In this document: one piece after another, positions 18,657 through 25,867 of the stretch | Layout of the letters: the number at the start of each line of letters is the position of its first letter | How positions within the stretch are numbered: the first letter of the stretch is position 1 | Origin: Acidovorax sp. | GTDB lineage: Bacteria > Pseudomonadota > Gammaproteobacteria > Burkholderiales > Burkholderiaceae_C | NCBI GenBank assembly: GCA_024711405.1 | Contig: JANJSZ010000178.1 | Coordinates: forward strand, 1 to 43,020 | Direction of reading: 5' to 3' | Length of the DNA stretch: 43,020 nt | The notes under the pieces: generated by a model | Seen by the model: only the letters and a program-made list of their open reading frames with translations | Database searches by the model: none | Told to the model about the DNA's origin: nothing | Program-made: the position numbers and the translations under genes

Positions 18657-19811
18657 ATGGACATCGATGAACTCTCCGGCTGGTTGCGCCTGACGCTGAC
18701 GCCGGGCGTTGGCAGCAGCACCGCCCGCCGCCTCCTGGCGGCTTTTGGTCTTCCTGCCGCCATTTTTCAGCAGTCCGAGGGGGCGCTGGGGCAGTGCGTC
18801 ACGCCCGCGCAGGCCCGGGCCCTGTGCAAGGTTCCCGAGGGCCTGGCGCAGCAACTGGAGACCACCTGGGCCTGGCTTCAGGGGCCGGCGCCAGACGGAA
18901 CTGCACGGGTGTTCCTGACCCTGGGCGATGCACGTTATCCAGAGGCCCTGCTCGACACAGAAGACCCTCCGCTGGTGCTGTATGGCATCGGGCCGGCGGC
19001 GTTGTGGGCCACCCGGCCTTTTCCCTCCGGGCGTTGTCTGGCCATCGTGGGCAGCCGCAATCCCACCGCCCAGGGGGCGGACAACGCGCGGCAGTTTGCG
19101 CGTGCGCTGCACGCGGCGGGGCTGACCATCGTGTCCGGGCTGGCGCTGGGGGTGGATGCTGCAGCACATGAGGGGGCGCTGGACAGCGCAATGGCAGATG
19201 CCACATTCCCCGCCACGATTGCGGTGGTCGGCACCGGGCTTGACAGGGTGTACCCCCGCCAGAATCTGGGGCTGGCACGGCGCATCGCCGCCCACGGCCT
19301 GCTGATCAGCGAATACCCCCTGGGCACACCGCCGCTGGCGGCCAATTTCCCCAAGCGCAACCGCATTATTGCGGGGCTTTCGCAGGGAACGCTGGTCGTG
19401 GAAGCGGCATTGGCATCGGGTTCGCTGATTACGGCCCGTCTGGCGGTGGAGCAGGGCCGTGAAGTGTTCGCCATTCCGGGCTCCATCCATGCACCCCAGT
19501 CGCGCGGATGCCATTCCCTGATTCGGCAGGGCGCCAAACTGGTGGAATCGGTGCAGGATGTGCTGGAAGAACTCCACTTTCCCGCTGCATCGGCGCCACC
19601 ACCGCCGGCTTCTCCTGGTACGGCGCCTGCCCATCCGCCCGAAAGCGCATTGCTGCAGGCGATGGGTTTCGATCCGGTGGGGCTCGACGCACTGATGGCG
19701 CGCACGGGCATGGACACCGCCGCCATGCAGGTCGAGCTGCTGGAGCTGGAGCTGGCCGGTGCCGTGGCCCGGCTACCGGGCGGTTTGTTTCAACGCATGG
19801 GCAGCGCCTGA
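18657..19811 (+). CDS. dprA: DNA-processing protein DprA
   Basis: DprA loads RecA on incoming single-stranded DNA during natural transformation. The 384-residue product has an N-terminal helix-hairpin-helix-like segment (LRLTLTPGVGSSTARRLLAA), then the Rossmann-like core: AIVGSRNPTAQGADNARQFA, IVSGLALGVDAAAHEGAL, YPLGTPPLAANFPKRNRIIA and EVFAIPGSIHAPQSRGCHSL. The C-terminal winged helix (about residues 325-384: MGFDPVGLDALMARTG and on) follows a Pro/Ala linker. It lies downstream of the LysM gene and is convergent with the DUF1631 gene. Confidence 0.95.
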   Translation: MDIDELSGWLRLTLTPGVGSSTARRLLAAFGLPAAIFQQSEGALGQCVTPAQARALCKVPEGLAQQLETTWAWLQGPAPDGTARVFLTLGDARYPEALLDTEDPPLVLYGIGPAALWATRPFPSGRCLAIVGSRNPTAQGADNARQFARALHAAGLTIVSGLALGVDAAAHEGALDSAMADATFPATIAVVGTGLDRVYPRQNLGLARRIAAHGLLISEYPLGTPPLAANFPKRNRIIAGLSQGTLVVEAALASGSLITARLAVEQGREVFAIPGSIHAPQSRGCHSLIRQGAKLVESVQDVLEELHFPAASAPPPPASPGTAPAHPPESALLQAMGFDPVGLDALMARTGMDTAAMQVELLELELAGAVARLPGGLFQRMGSA

Positions 19812-19830
19812 GCGGCCGTGCTCTGCCGCT
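19811..19830. terminator. small hairpin between convergent dprA and DUF1631 genes
   Basis: AGCGGC (19811-19816) and GCCGCT (19825-19830) flank an 8-nt loop in the 27-bp gap between two convergent genes. The stem is only 6 bp and lacks a T-run, so it is a weak candidate for a bidirectional terminator. Confidence 0.25.
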
Positions 19831-19838
19831 TGGGGGTG

Positions 19839-22139
19839 TCAGTCCAGCAGCCGCTCCGGATTGGCGTCCAGCTTGGCCAGTGCGTCGCGCGTGGCGCGCA
19901 GGGTCAGGCCTTCCTCGTCCTGTGCCACCAGCAGCCCGGACTGCAGGTAGGCCGCCAGCCGACGCAGCTGGATAAGGTAGCTGCGGCCGTCCGTGGCAGC
20001 GAAGAGGTGCAATTGCTTGCGCTGGCTCTGCCAGGCGTACTGCACCTGGGCCGAAGCCCCGTTGTGGTCCAGTGTGAACCACGCACCGCGCTGCAATTCC
20101 TGGGCCCACGCCACCATGGCATCGTCCACCGGGGCGCCGTTGTCGGCAATCACGTGGATGGAGGAGGCATCGATACCGAGCATCATTTCGATGTTGTCGG
20201 CATTGAGCGGCATGTCTCCCAGCGTGGTATCCCCGATGAAGTCTTCCAGGTTGGCCAGACGCTTGGCCATGGCGTCGATGTGGGCCTGCGGAATGGACGC
20301 GGTCTTGGACAGGAAGGCATCGGCCAGGGTATCGGTCAGCGCCTTGATCTGGGCATCCTGGGCGGCTCCTTCGACCCCCATCAATACCAGGCCCTGGCGC
20401 AGGCGCTGCAGCAGGCCCGGAAGGCTCTGGATGACCTGCGCCCGTTCGCTGCGATGGGGTTTGGCACTGGCCGCCCACACCAGATCGGCGGCCGTGCGCT
20501 TGAATATGATGGTGTCGGCGTGCTGTGGGCCCTCGCGCACTGCCGAGAGGGCCAGCACCTCGGCCCAGGTCTTGAAGAGGAACTCCCGAATTTCGTCGCG
20601 CACCGGCATGTCGCGCAGCATGGTGCGCATCTCGATCGTGTACTGGATGGCCAGCGTTTCCTTCTGTTCCACCTGCTGGGCCACACTGACAAGGCGCGAG
20701 GTGGTCTGCTTTTCGGTCAGGAACTTCGACAGGAATTTCTCGAATTCGTCGTACACCAGCTGAAAGACCCGGCGCCCGGTCTCGGGATACTGTTCGATCA
20801 CCTGCACCACGCGGCGAATTTCGGCCTCCAGGGTGCTGCCATTGATGGTGGTGGCATCAAATCCCATGACGCACGCCCCCATGCGGTCAATGAGCTGGCG
20901 TGCAGGATGGGCGATGTTGCTGAAGAATTCAGGTTCGGCCAGCGCCACGCGCAGCACCGGAACCTGCAGGCGTGCAAACCACACGCGCACGGCGGAGGGA
21001 ATGCGGTCCTCGGCCAGAATGCTCTGGAACATCAGCGCCACCACCTCGATGATGGCCTTCTCTCCTGCCGTCGAGGCGTGCTTCTTCAATTCGGTGGATC
21101 GCTCCCGGACTGCGCCCGCCAGCTGGACCACCGCGGCGGGGCTGTAGTCTTCGATGAGCGTGGCGTCACCGTTGTAATAGGTGTCCGCCTGGACGCGGTG
21201 GGCCGTGAGGGCATGCGCCAGCGCCACCGATGCGGGCGGCGCATTGACCAGGTCAATGCCGGTGGCGGGCTGCGTGAGCAGCCGCCGCAGCTGGCCCATG
21301 ATGCCCTGCGCCCGCAGGCGTGCACGCGACAGTGGCGTCATGCCCGTGGTGAAGACCGTTCCCATGCCCTGGGGCTGGGATTGCCCCGGTGGCGCTGCGC
21401 GCGATGCGGCCAGGGCCCCCCGCGTTTGCGTCGGTGCTTGCGATGCCGGTCCACCCGCTCCGCCATCGTTGCCGGGCACTGCACCGCCTTCGGTTCGACG
21501 CACGCGCGCCCGCAGGTTGTTTTGCGGGGTGATGCCCTGCTCCACATAGAACATGTTCACGGCCTGGTACTGCTTTTGCAGCAGGTTGGCCAGGTCGCGC
21601 TGCAGGGGGTCCACCACGGTCAGCAGGTCCGTGCGCTGCAGGCCTGCATGGCACCATTGCTCGACGACGATCAGGCAGACGGCCTCGGGGCGCAGAATGT
21701 CATGGCTGTCGAGGTCCTGGCCTTCCAGCGACTGGGTTCGCTGACGTACCGTGTCGAGCTGCTGGCTGACCTGTTCGGTGATCGTGAGCGCCATGCGCGA
21801 GGCAGCGATCTTGTTTTCCACCACATCGTCGCCGAGCAACTCGAACTGCGCGCCAGTGGCCCGGCTGTCGCGCGTCGCGCTGATGGGGGGGGCCAGTGCA
21901 TCGCGCAGGGCCTGGACCATGCGCGCCAGCCAGTCGCCGTGGTGCTGCTGGTACAGCAGCCAGGCATCGCGCCGCGACTGCATCTCGCGCTGCGTGCCAA
22001 TCTGGGACATCAGCTGGGTCAGGAAATCCAGAACCGCCTGGTCCACGTCGGGCAACCCGGCGCAGACTCCTTCCACAAACTTCTGGCGCGCCTGGCGGGC
22101 CAGTCGACGCTGCGGAACGGAAGGGAGGGGGACAGCCAT
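19839..22139 (-). CDS. DUF1631 family protein, function unknown
   Basis: A 766-residue cytoplasmic-looking protein without signal peptide or clear membrane helix, matching the DUF1631 family. The N-terminus (LPDVDQAVLDFLTQLMSQIG) and a large helical middle with many Arg/Glu/Gln (for example TEKQTTSRLVSVAQQVEQKE) suggest a coiled, scaffold-like protein. The last roughly 120 residues form a beta-rich region (GAWFTLDHNGASAQVQYAWQ, KQLHLFAATDGRSYLIQL) that resembles a PilZ-like barrel, but I do not see a convincing RxxxR motif. It starts only 17 bp after secF on the same strand, so it is probably cotranscribed with yajC–secD–secF. No strong Shine-Dalgarno is seen. Confidence 0.8.
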   Translation of the reverse strand: MAVPLPSVPQRRLARQARQKFVEGVCAGLPDVDQAVLDFLTQLMSQIGTQREMQSRRDAWLLYQQHHGDWLARMVQALRDALAPPISATRDSRATGAQFELLGDDVVENKIAASRMALTITEQVSQQLDTVRQRTQSLEGQDLDSHDILRPEAVCLIVVEQWCHAGLQRTDLLTVVDPLQRDLANLLQKQYQAVNMFYVEQGITPQNNLRARVRRTEGGAVPGNDGGAGGPASQAPTQTRGALAASRAAPPGQSQPQGMGTVFTTGMTPLSRARLRAQGIMGQLRRLLTQPATGIDLVNAPPASVALAHALTAHRVQADTYYNGDATLIEDYSPAAVVQLAGAVRERSTELKKHASTAGEKAIIEVVALMFQSILAEDRIPSAVRVWFARLQVPVLRVALAEPEFFSNIAHPARQLIDRMGACVMGFDATTINGSTLEAEIRRVVQVIEQYPETGRRVFQLVYDEFEKFLSKFLTEKQTTSRLVSVAQQVEQKETLAIQYTIEMRTMLRDMPVRDEIREFLFKTWAEVLALSAVREGPQHADTIIFKRTAADLVWAASAKPHRSERAQVIQSLPGLLQRLRQGLVLMGVEGAAQDAQIKALTDTLADAFLSKTASIPQAHIDAMAKRLANLEDFIGDTTLGDMPLNADNIEMMLGIDASSIHVIADNGAPVDDAMVAWAQELQRGAWFTLDHNGASAQVQYAWQSQRKQLHLFAATDGRSYLIQLRRLAAYLQSGLLVAQDEEGLTLRATRDALAKLDANPERLLD

Positions 22140-22156
22140 GCGTCAATGCTAGCGTG

Positions 22157-23110
22157 TCAGACCGTGGCCCCGGCGTTCGGATCGTTCGGATCCTCGTTCT
22201 CTTTCCTGGCTGTCTTGACCAGGTCTTCCCGCTTCACGCCCAGCCACATGGCAATGGCGGCGGCCACGAACACCGACGAGTAAATGCCGAACAGGATGCC
22301 GATGGTGAGCGCCAGCGCAAAGTTGTGCAGGCTGGGTCCACCAAAGAAGAACATCGACAGCACCATCGCTTCCGTCGATGCGTGGGTGATGATGGTGCGG
22401 CTCATGGTGCTGGTGATCGCGTGGTCGATCACCTCGTGCGTGTTCATCTTGCGGTATTTGCGGAAGGCCTCGCGGATCCGGTCGAAGATCACCACCGACT
22501 CGTTGACCGAGTAGCCCAGCACCGCCAGCACGGCCGCCAGCACCGAGAGCGAAAACTCCCACTGGAAGAACGCGAAGAAACCCAGGATGATCACCACATC
22601 GTGCAGGTTGGCGATGATGGCGGCCACGCCGAACTTCCACTCGAAGCGAAAGGCGAGGTAAACCACGATGCCCACCACCACCATGGCCAGCGCCATGAGG
22701 CCACCGTGCACCAGCTCTTCGCCCACCTGCGGGCCGACAAACTCGGTGCGCCGCAGCGTGACGGCCGGATCAACCGTCTTGAGCGCCGCAATGACCTGTT
22801 CGCTCTGCTGGGCAGAGGTCACCCCCTTTTGCACGGGCAGGCGGATCATCACGTCGCGCGCGGTGCCGAAGTTCTGCACCTGCACATCGGGGTAGCCCAG
22901 GCCGGAGACCGTCTCGCGCACCTTGGCCAGTTCTGCCGGCTGGCTGTAAGCCACCTCCATCACCGTACCGCCGGTGAACTCGACCGACAGGTGCAGGCCG
23001 CGCGTGATCAGGAAGAACACGGCCAGCGCAAAGGTGATGAAGGAGATCGCGTTGAAAACCAACGCGTGCTTCATGAAGGGGATGTCTTTTCTGATGCGGA
23101 AAAACTCCAT
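22157..23110 (-). CDS. secF: protein translocase subunit SecF
   Basis: SecF forms with SecD and YajC the proton-driven accessory complex that helps pull proteins through SecYEG. The 317-residue product has TM1 (ALVFNAISFITFALAVFFLI), the conserved LSVEFTGGTVMEV, a periplasmic P4-like domain, and a C-terminal five-helix bundle with YSVNESVVIFDRIREAFRK and SRTIITHASTEAMVLSMF. The C-terminal tail is acidic/basic (KENEDPNDPNAGATV). Its Shine-Dalgarno (AAGGA, about 9 nt before the ATG) lies within the end of a 24-codon ORF located between secD and secF, so its translation may depend on that ORF. Confidence 0.97.
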   Translation of the reverse strand: MEFFRIRKDIPFMKHALVFNAISFITFALAVFFLITRGLHLSVEFTGGTVMEVAYSQPAELAKVRETVSGLGYPDVQVQNFGTARDVMIRLPVQKGVTSAQQSEQVIAALKTVDPAVTLRRTEFVGPQVGEELVHGGLMALAMVVVGIVVYLAFRFEWKFGVAAIIANLHDVVIILGFFAFFQWEFSLSVLAAVLAVLGYSVNESVVIFDRIREAFRKYRKMNTHEVIDHAITSTMSRTIITHASTEAMVLSMFFFGGPSLHNFALALTIGILFGIYSSVFVAAAIAMWLGVKREDLVKTARKENEDPNDPNAGATV

Positions 23111-23115
23111 GATTT

Positions 23116-23190
23116 TTATTCCTTGGTTGGAGTTTTCAGAGGAAGCCCATATGCGCGCAGCGCATGTGATGCTGGAACTAAGAATTCCAT
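23116..23190 (-). CDS. 24-codon small ORF between secD and secF, possible leader peptide
   Basis: The ORF starts 12 nt after the secD stop with AAAGGAGGAAGACC-ATG, the strongest Shine-Dalgarno I found in the window, and ends TAA 5 nt before the secF ATG. The peptide begins MEFLVPASHALRAYG and ends KTPTKE. Its codons (TTA, GTT, CCA, GCA, TCA, CAT, TAT, CTT, CCT, AAA, ACT) are AT-rich and unlike the neighbouring genes. The first 11 nt resemble the start of secF itself (ATGGAATTCTT versus ATGGAGTTTTT). A 9-bp hairpin lies in its middle. It may be a leader peptide that exposes or masks the secF ribosome site, or a by-product of a repeat insertion at the original secF start. Confidence 0.45.
   Translation of the reverse strand: MEFLVPASHALRAYGLPLKTPTKE
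23148..23168 (-). repeat. hairpin inside the secD-secF small ORF
   Basis: A near-perfect palindrome of two 9-nt arms (one G-U pair) around a 3-nt GCA loop, core ATGCGC-GCA-GCGCAT. It sits mid-way in the 24-codon ORF, upstream of the secF ribosome site, so ribosome position on the small ORF would decide whether it folds. It has the look of a REP-like palindrome. Confidence 0.55.
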
Positions 23191-23202
23191 GGTCTTCCTC
23201 CT

Positions 23203-25086
23203 TTAGTTGGTCTTGGCCACGGCGGAGTCGGCGTCTGGTTTCCAGACCTGTCCGATCGACATGCTCTTGAGCTTTTTCTGGCGGCCATACCAGAGGTTCA
23301 CCACGCCGCGCGAGAAGAAAACGGCCGAGAACATGCTGGTCAGGATACCGATGGTGTGCACCACGGCAAAACCGCGCACGGGCCCCGAGCCAAACGCCAG
23401 CAACGCCAGACCGACGACCAGCGTGGTCACGTTGGAGTCCAAAATGGTCGCCCAGGCACGTTCGTAGCCCGCGTGGATGGCCGCCTGGGGCGACATGCCG
23501 TCGCGCAGCTCCTCGCGGATGCGCTCGTTGATCAGCACGTTCGAGTCGATCGCCACCCCCAGCGCCAGTGCCATGGCGGCAATGCCGGGCAGTGTCAGTG
23601 TGGCTTGCAGCATCGACAGGATGGCCAGCAGCAGCAGCACGTTCACCGAAAGCGCCAGCGTGGAGAACACGCCAAACAGCCGGTAATACACACACATGAA
23701 GGCGGCCACGGCCACCATGCCCCAGACCACGCTGTGGATGCCGCGCTCGATGTTGTCGGCGCCCAGGCTCGGGCCGATGGTGAATTCCTCGATGATCTCC
23801 ATGGGTGCGGCCAGCGAGCCGGCGCGCAGCAGCAGTGCGGTGTCGTTGGCCTCGGCCGTGGTCATGCGGCCGGAGATTTGCACGCGGCCGCCGCCGATTT
23901 CGGAGCGGATCACGGGGGCCGTGACCACCTCGCCCTTGCCCTTTTCAAACAGCACGATGGCCATGCGCTTGCCGATGTTTTCGCGCGTGATGTCGCGGAA
24001 GATGCGCGAGCCCTTGGCATCCAGCGTGAGGTTGACGGTGGGTTCCTGGGTCTGCCCATCGAAGCCGGGCTGGGCGTCGGTCAGGTTTTCGCCGGTCAGG
24101 ATGACCTGCTTTTTCACGATGACAGGCTGGCCGCTGCGTTCCAGGTAGCGCTCGGAGCCAAACGGCACCGGGCCCCGGCCGGCTTCTGCCGAGCGCGCTT
24201 CGGTGCCTTCGTCCACCAGGCGGACCTCCAGCGTGGCGGTGCGGCCCAGGATGTCCTTGGCCTTGGCCGTGTCCTGCACGCCGGGCAGCTGCACCACGAT
24301 GCGGTCCAGGCCCTGCTGCTGGATCACGGGTTCGGCCACGCCGAGTTCGTTGATCCGGTTGTGCAGGGTGACGATGTTCTGCTTGAGCGCCTGTTCCTGC
24401 ACACGGCGCGTGGCTTCGGGCTTGATGGTGGCGCGCAGCCTGAATTCGCTGCCCTCGGGCGTGCTGACGGTCTGCAGGTCGGTGAACTGGTCGGAGATCA
24501 GGTTGCGGGTTGCCGTTTGCGTGGCTTCGTCGCGCACCTTGATGTCGATGGCCTGGCCGTCGCGGCTGATGCCGCCGTGGCGGATGTTCTTGTCACGCAG
24601 CGCGGTGCGGATGTCGCCCGCATAGGACTCGGCCTTCTTGGTCAGCGCGGCCTGCATGTCCACCTGCAGCATGAAGTGCACGCCACCGCGCAGGTCCAGC
24701 CCCAGGTACATGGGGCGCGCATGCAGGGCCGTGAGCCAGGCCGGTGAGCGCGACACCAGATTCAGCGCCACGATGTACGAGGGATTGGCGGGGTCGGGCA
24801 CCAGGGCCTTCTGGATCGCGTCCCGCGCCTTGAGCTGGGTGTCGGGGGTGTCCACGCGTGCGCGCACCGAGCCGCCTTCGAGCGTCACGAGGTCAGGGGT
24901 GACGCCCGCCTCCTTGAGCACCTCCTCCACGCGCTGCTGCACGGCCGCATCCACCTTGACGGTGGCCTTGGCGGACGAAACCTGCACAGCAGGCGCTTCG
25001 CCGAAGAAATTGGGCAGGGTGTACAGGGCACCTACCAGCAGCACGATCACCAGGATCGCGTACTTCCAGACCGGGTAACGGTTCAT
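23203..25086 (-). CDS. secD: protein translocase subunit SecD
   Basis: SecD is the large subunit of the SecDF-YajC complex in the inner membrane. The 627-residue product has TM1 at about residues 8-26, the P1 landmark YLGLDLRGGVHFMLQVD (about 127-143), a large periplasmic domain (about 30-450), and the C-terminal RND-like helices with LGVAIDSNVLINERIREELR and AWATILDSNVTTLVVGLAL. The start MNRYPVWKYAILVIVLLVGA is the usual one. The order yajC–secD–secF on the minus strand is the standard operon. The 156-bp gap to yajC is mostly an intergenic repeat. Confidence 0.97.
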   Translation of the reverse strand: MNRYPVWKYAILVIVLLVGALYTLPNFFGEAPAVQVSSAKATVKVDAAVQQRVEEVLKEAGVTPDLVTLEGGSVRARVDTPDTQLKARDAIQKALVPDPANPSYIVALNLVSRSPAWLTALHARPMYLGLDLRGGVHFMLQVDMQAALTKKAESYAGDIRTALRDKNIRHGGISRDGQAIDIKVRDEATQTATRNLISDQFTDLQTVSTPEGSEFRLRATIKPEATRRVQEQALKQNIVTLHNRINELGVAEPVIQQQGLDRIVVQLPGVQDTAKAKDILGRTATLEVRLVDEGTEARSAEAGRGPVPFGSERYLERSGQPVIVKKQVILTGENLTDAQPGFDGQTQEPTVNLTLDAKGSRIFRDITRENIGKRMAIVLFEKGKGEVVTAPVIRSEIGGGRVQISGRMTTAEANDTALLLRAGSLAAPMEIIEEFTIGPSLGADNIERGIHSVVWGMVAVAAFMCVYYRLFGVFSTLALSVNVLLLLAILSMLQATLTLPGIAAMALALGVAIDSNVLINERIREELRDGMSPQAAIHAGYERAWATILDSNVTTLVVGLALLAFGSGPVRGFAVVHTIGILTSMFSAVFFSRGVVNLWYGRQKKLKSMSIGQVWKPDADSAVAKTN

Positions 25087-25109
25087 GATCGCGCTCTACT
25101 CAGTTGTCC

Positions 25110-25242
25110 ATGGCGCATGGCGCCAGCCCCTGCCAGGGATGCCGTGGAACTGGCTTTGCCAGGCCACCGGCATCGTCCCCCTTCGCGCGCATTGCGCGAG
25201 AGAAGGGGGAAGCGGCGCAGCCGCTCAGGGGAATGTGCATCT
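25110..25242. repeat. intergenic palindromic repeat between yajC and secD
   Basis: The gap holds several short palindromes: ATGGCGCATGGCGCC, CCCTGCCAGGG, and an imperfect hairpin CCCCCTTCGCGCGCA-TTGCGCGAGAGAAGGGGG (25188 to about 25216), followed by AGCGGCGCAGCCGCT. The composition and layout are those of GC-rich intergenic repeats I associate with Comamonadaceae. It interrupts the operon and could act as an mRNA processing or partial termination site. Confidence 0.5.
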
Positions 25243-25578
25243 TTACTTGACCGTGCCCTTGGGCAGCACCTGTGCCACGGCGCTGCGCTGGATCTGCACT
25301 TCCACACCGCTGGCGATCTCGATGTGCAGGAAACCTTCGGACAGGCGCGTGACCTTGCCGATGATGCCGCCGGCCGTGGCCACTTCGTCGCCCTTGGCAA
25401 TGGCGTCGATCATGGCGCGGTGCTCTTTCTGGCGCTTCATCTGGGGGCGGATCATGACGAAATACAGCACCACGAACATCAGCACCAGGGGCAGCATGCC
25501 CGTGAGCGAGGACATGATGTCACCGCCACCCGTGGCGGCGGCAGGAGCGGTCTGGGCGAAAGCAGAAGAAATAAACAC
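25243..25578 (-). CDS. yajC: preprotein translocase subunit YajC
   Basis: A 111-residue single-span inner-membrane protein that associates with SecDF. The helix is MLPLVLMFVVLYFVMIRPQM, followed by the family motif KRQKEHRAMIDAIAKGDEVA and TAGGIIGKVTRLSEGFL. The start is taken as GTG at 25578 (VFISSAFAQTAP), because GGAG lies 8 nt upstream and the length then matches E. coli YajC (110 residues). The frame is open to 25665, but the extra 29 residues are not conserved-looking. It is the first gene of the yajC–secD–secF operon; a promoter-like sequence lies about 80 bp upstream. Confidence 0.93.
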   Translation of the reverse strand: MFISSAFAQTAPAAATGGGDIMSSLTGMLPLVLMFVVLYFVMIRPQMKRQKEHRAMIDAIAKGDEVATAGGIIGKVTRLSEGFLHIEIASGVEVQIQRSAVAQVLPKGTVK

Positions 25579-25663
25579 GGACAGGACTCCACTATGGATG
25601 GTCAAAACACACACAACCCGCCGCAGACACGCTTGACACGCACCTGCCGGGGCGAAACGGACC

Positions 25664-25693
25664 ATTGTATGCGGGCCCCCGCCCGGCGCCCAA
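25664..25693 (-). promoter_or_regulatory. candidate sigma-70 promoter of the yajC-secDF operon
   Basis: On the minus strand TTGGGC (25693-25688) and TACAAT (25669-25664) are 18 bp apart, giving a fair -35 and a good -10. Transcription would begin near 25657, leaving a leader of about 80 nt before the yajC GTG. Confidence 0.35.
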
Positions 25694-25766
25694 GGGCTAA
25701 GACCCAGGCCGGTGCCGGGTGTTAGCCGCCCAAGGTGGATCTGCCGAGGGAGCGCGGAAATTAGTG

Positions 25767-25826
25767 AAGAAAAGTGCCTTTTGCGCTGAGTGGGTAAGCG
25801 CTACAAGCTCTCTTTTTGATAGTTGC
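25767..25826 (+). repeat. interspersed AGCGCT/GCTAT-type intergenic repeat
   Basis: The AT-rich segment holds AAAAGTGCCTTTTGCGCTGA, then GTAAGCGCTACAAGCTCTC and TTTTTGATAGTTGC. Its reverse complement lines up with 30146-30205 (shared blocks: GCTAT-like arm, AGCT-GT-GC, TT-CC, AGCGC, TTTT), and more loosely with 8530-8580. It lies in the gap between yajC and the indolepyruvate oxidoreductase gene. Confidence 0.5.
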
Positions 25827-25867
25827 GACCCGCGCCGCTCCCGGGCGCCGCGGGCCATGGCACCGGC

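Noticed and set aside
19818-22283. 821-residue plus-strand frame opposite the DUF1631 gene
   Set aside because: No domain, no start signal, and composition typical of antisense to a GC-rich gene.
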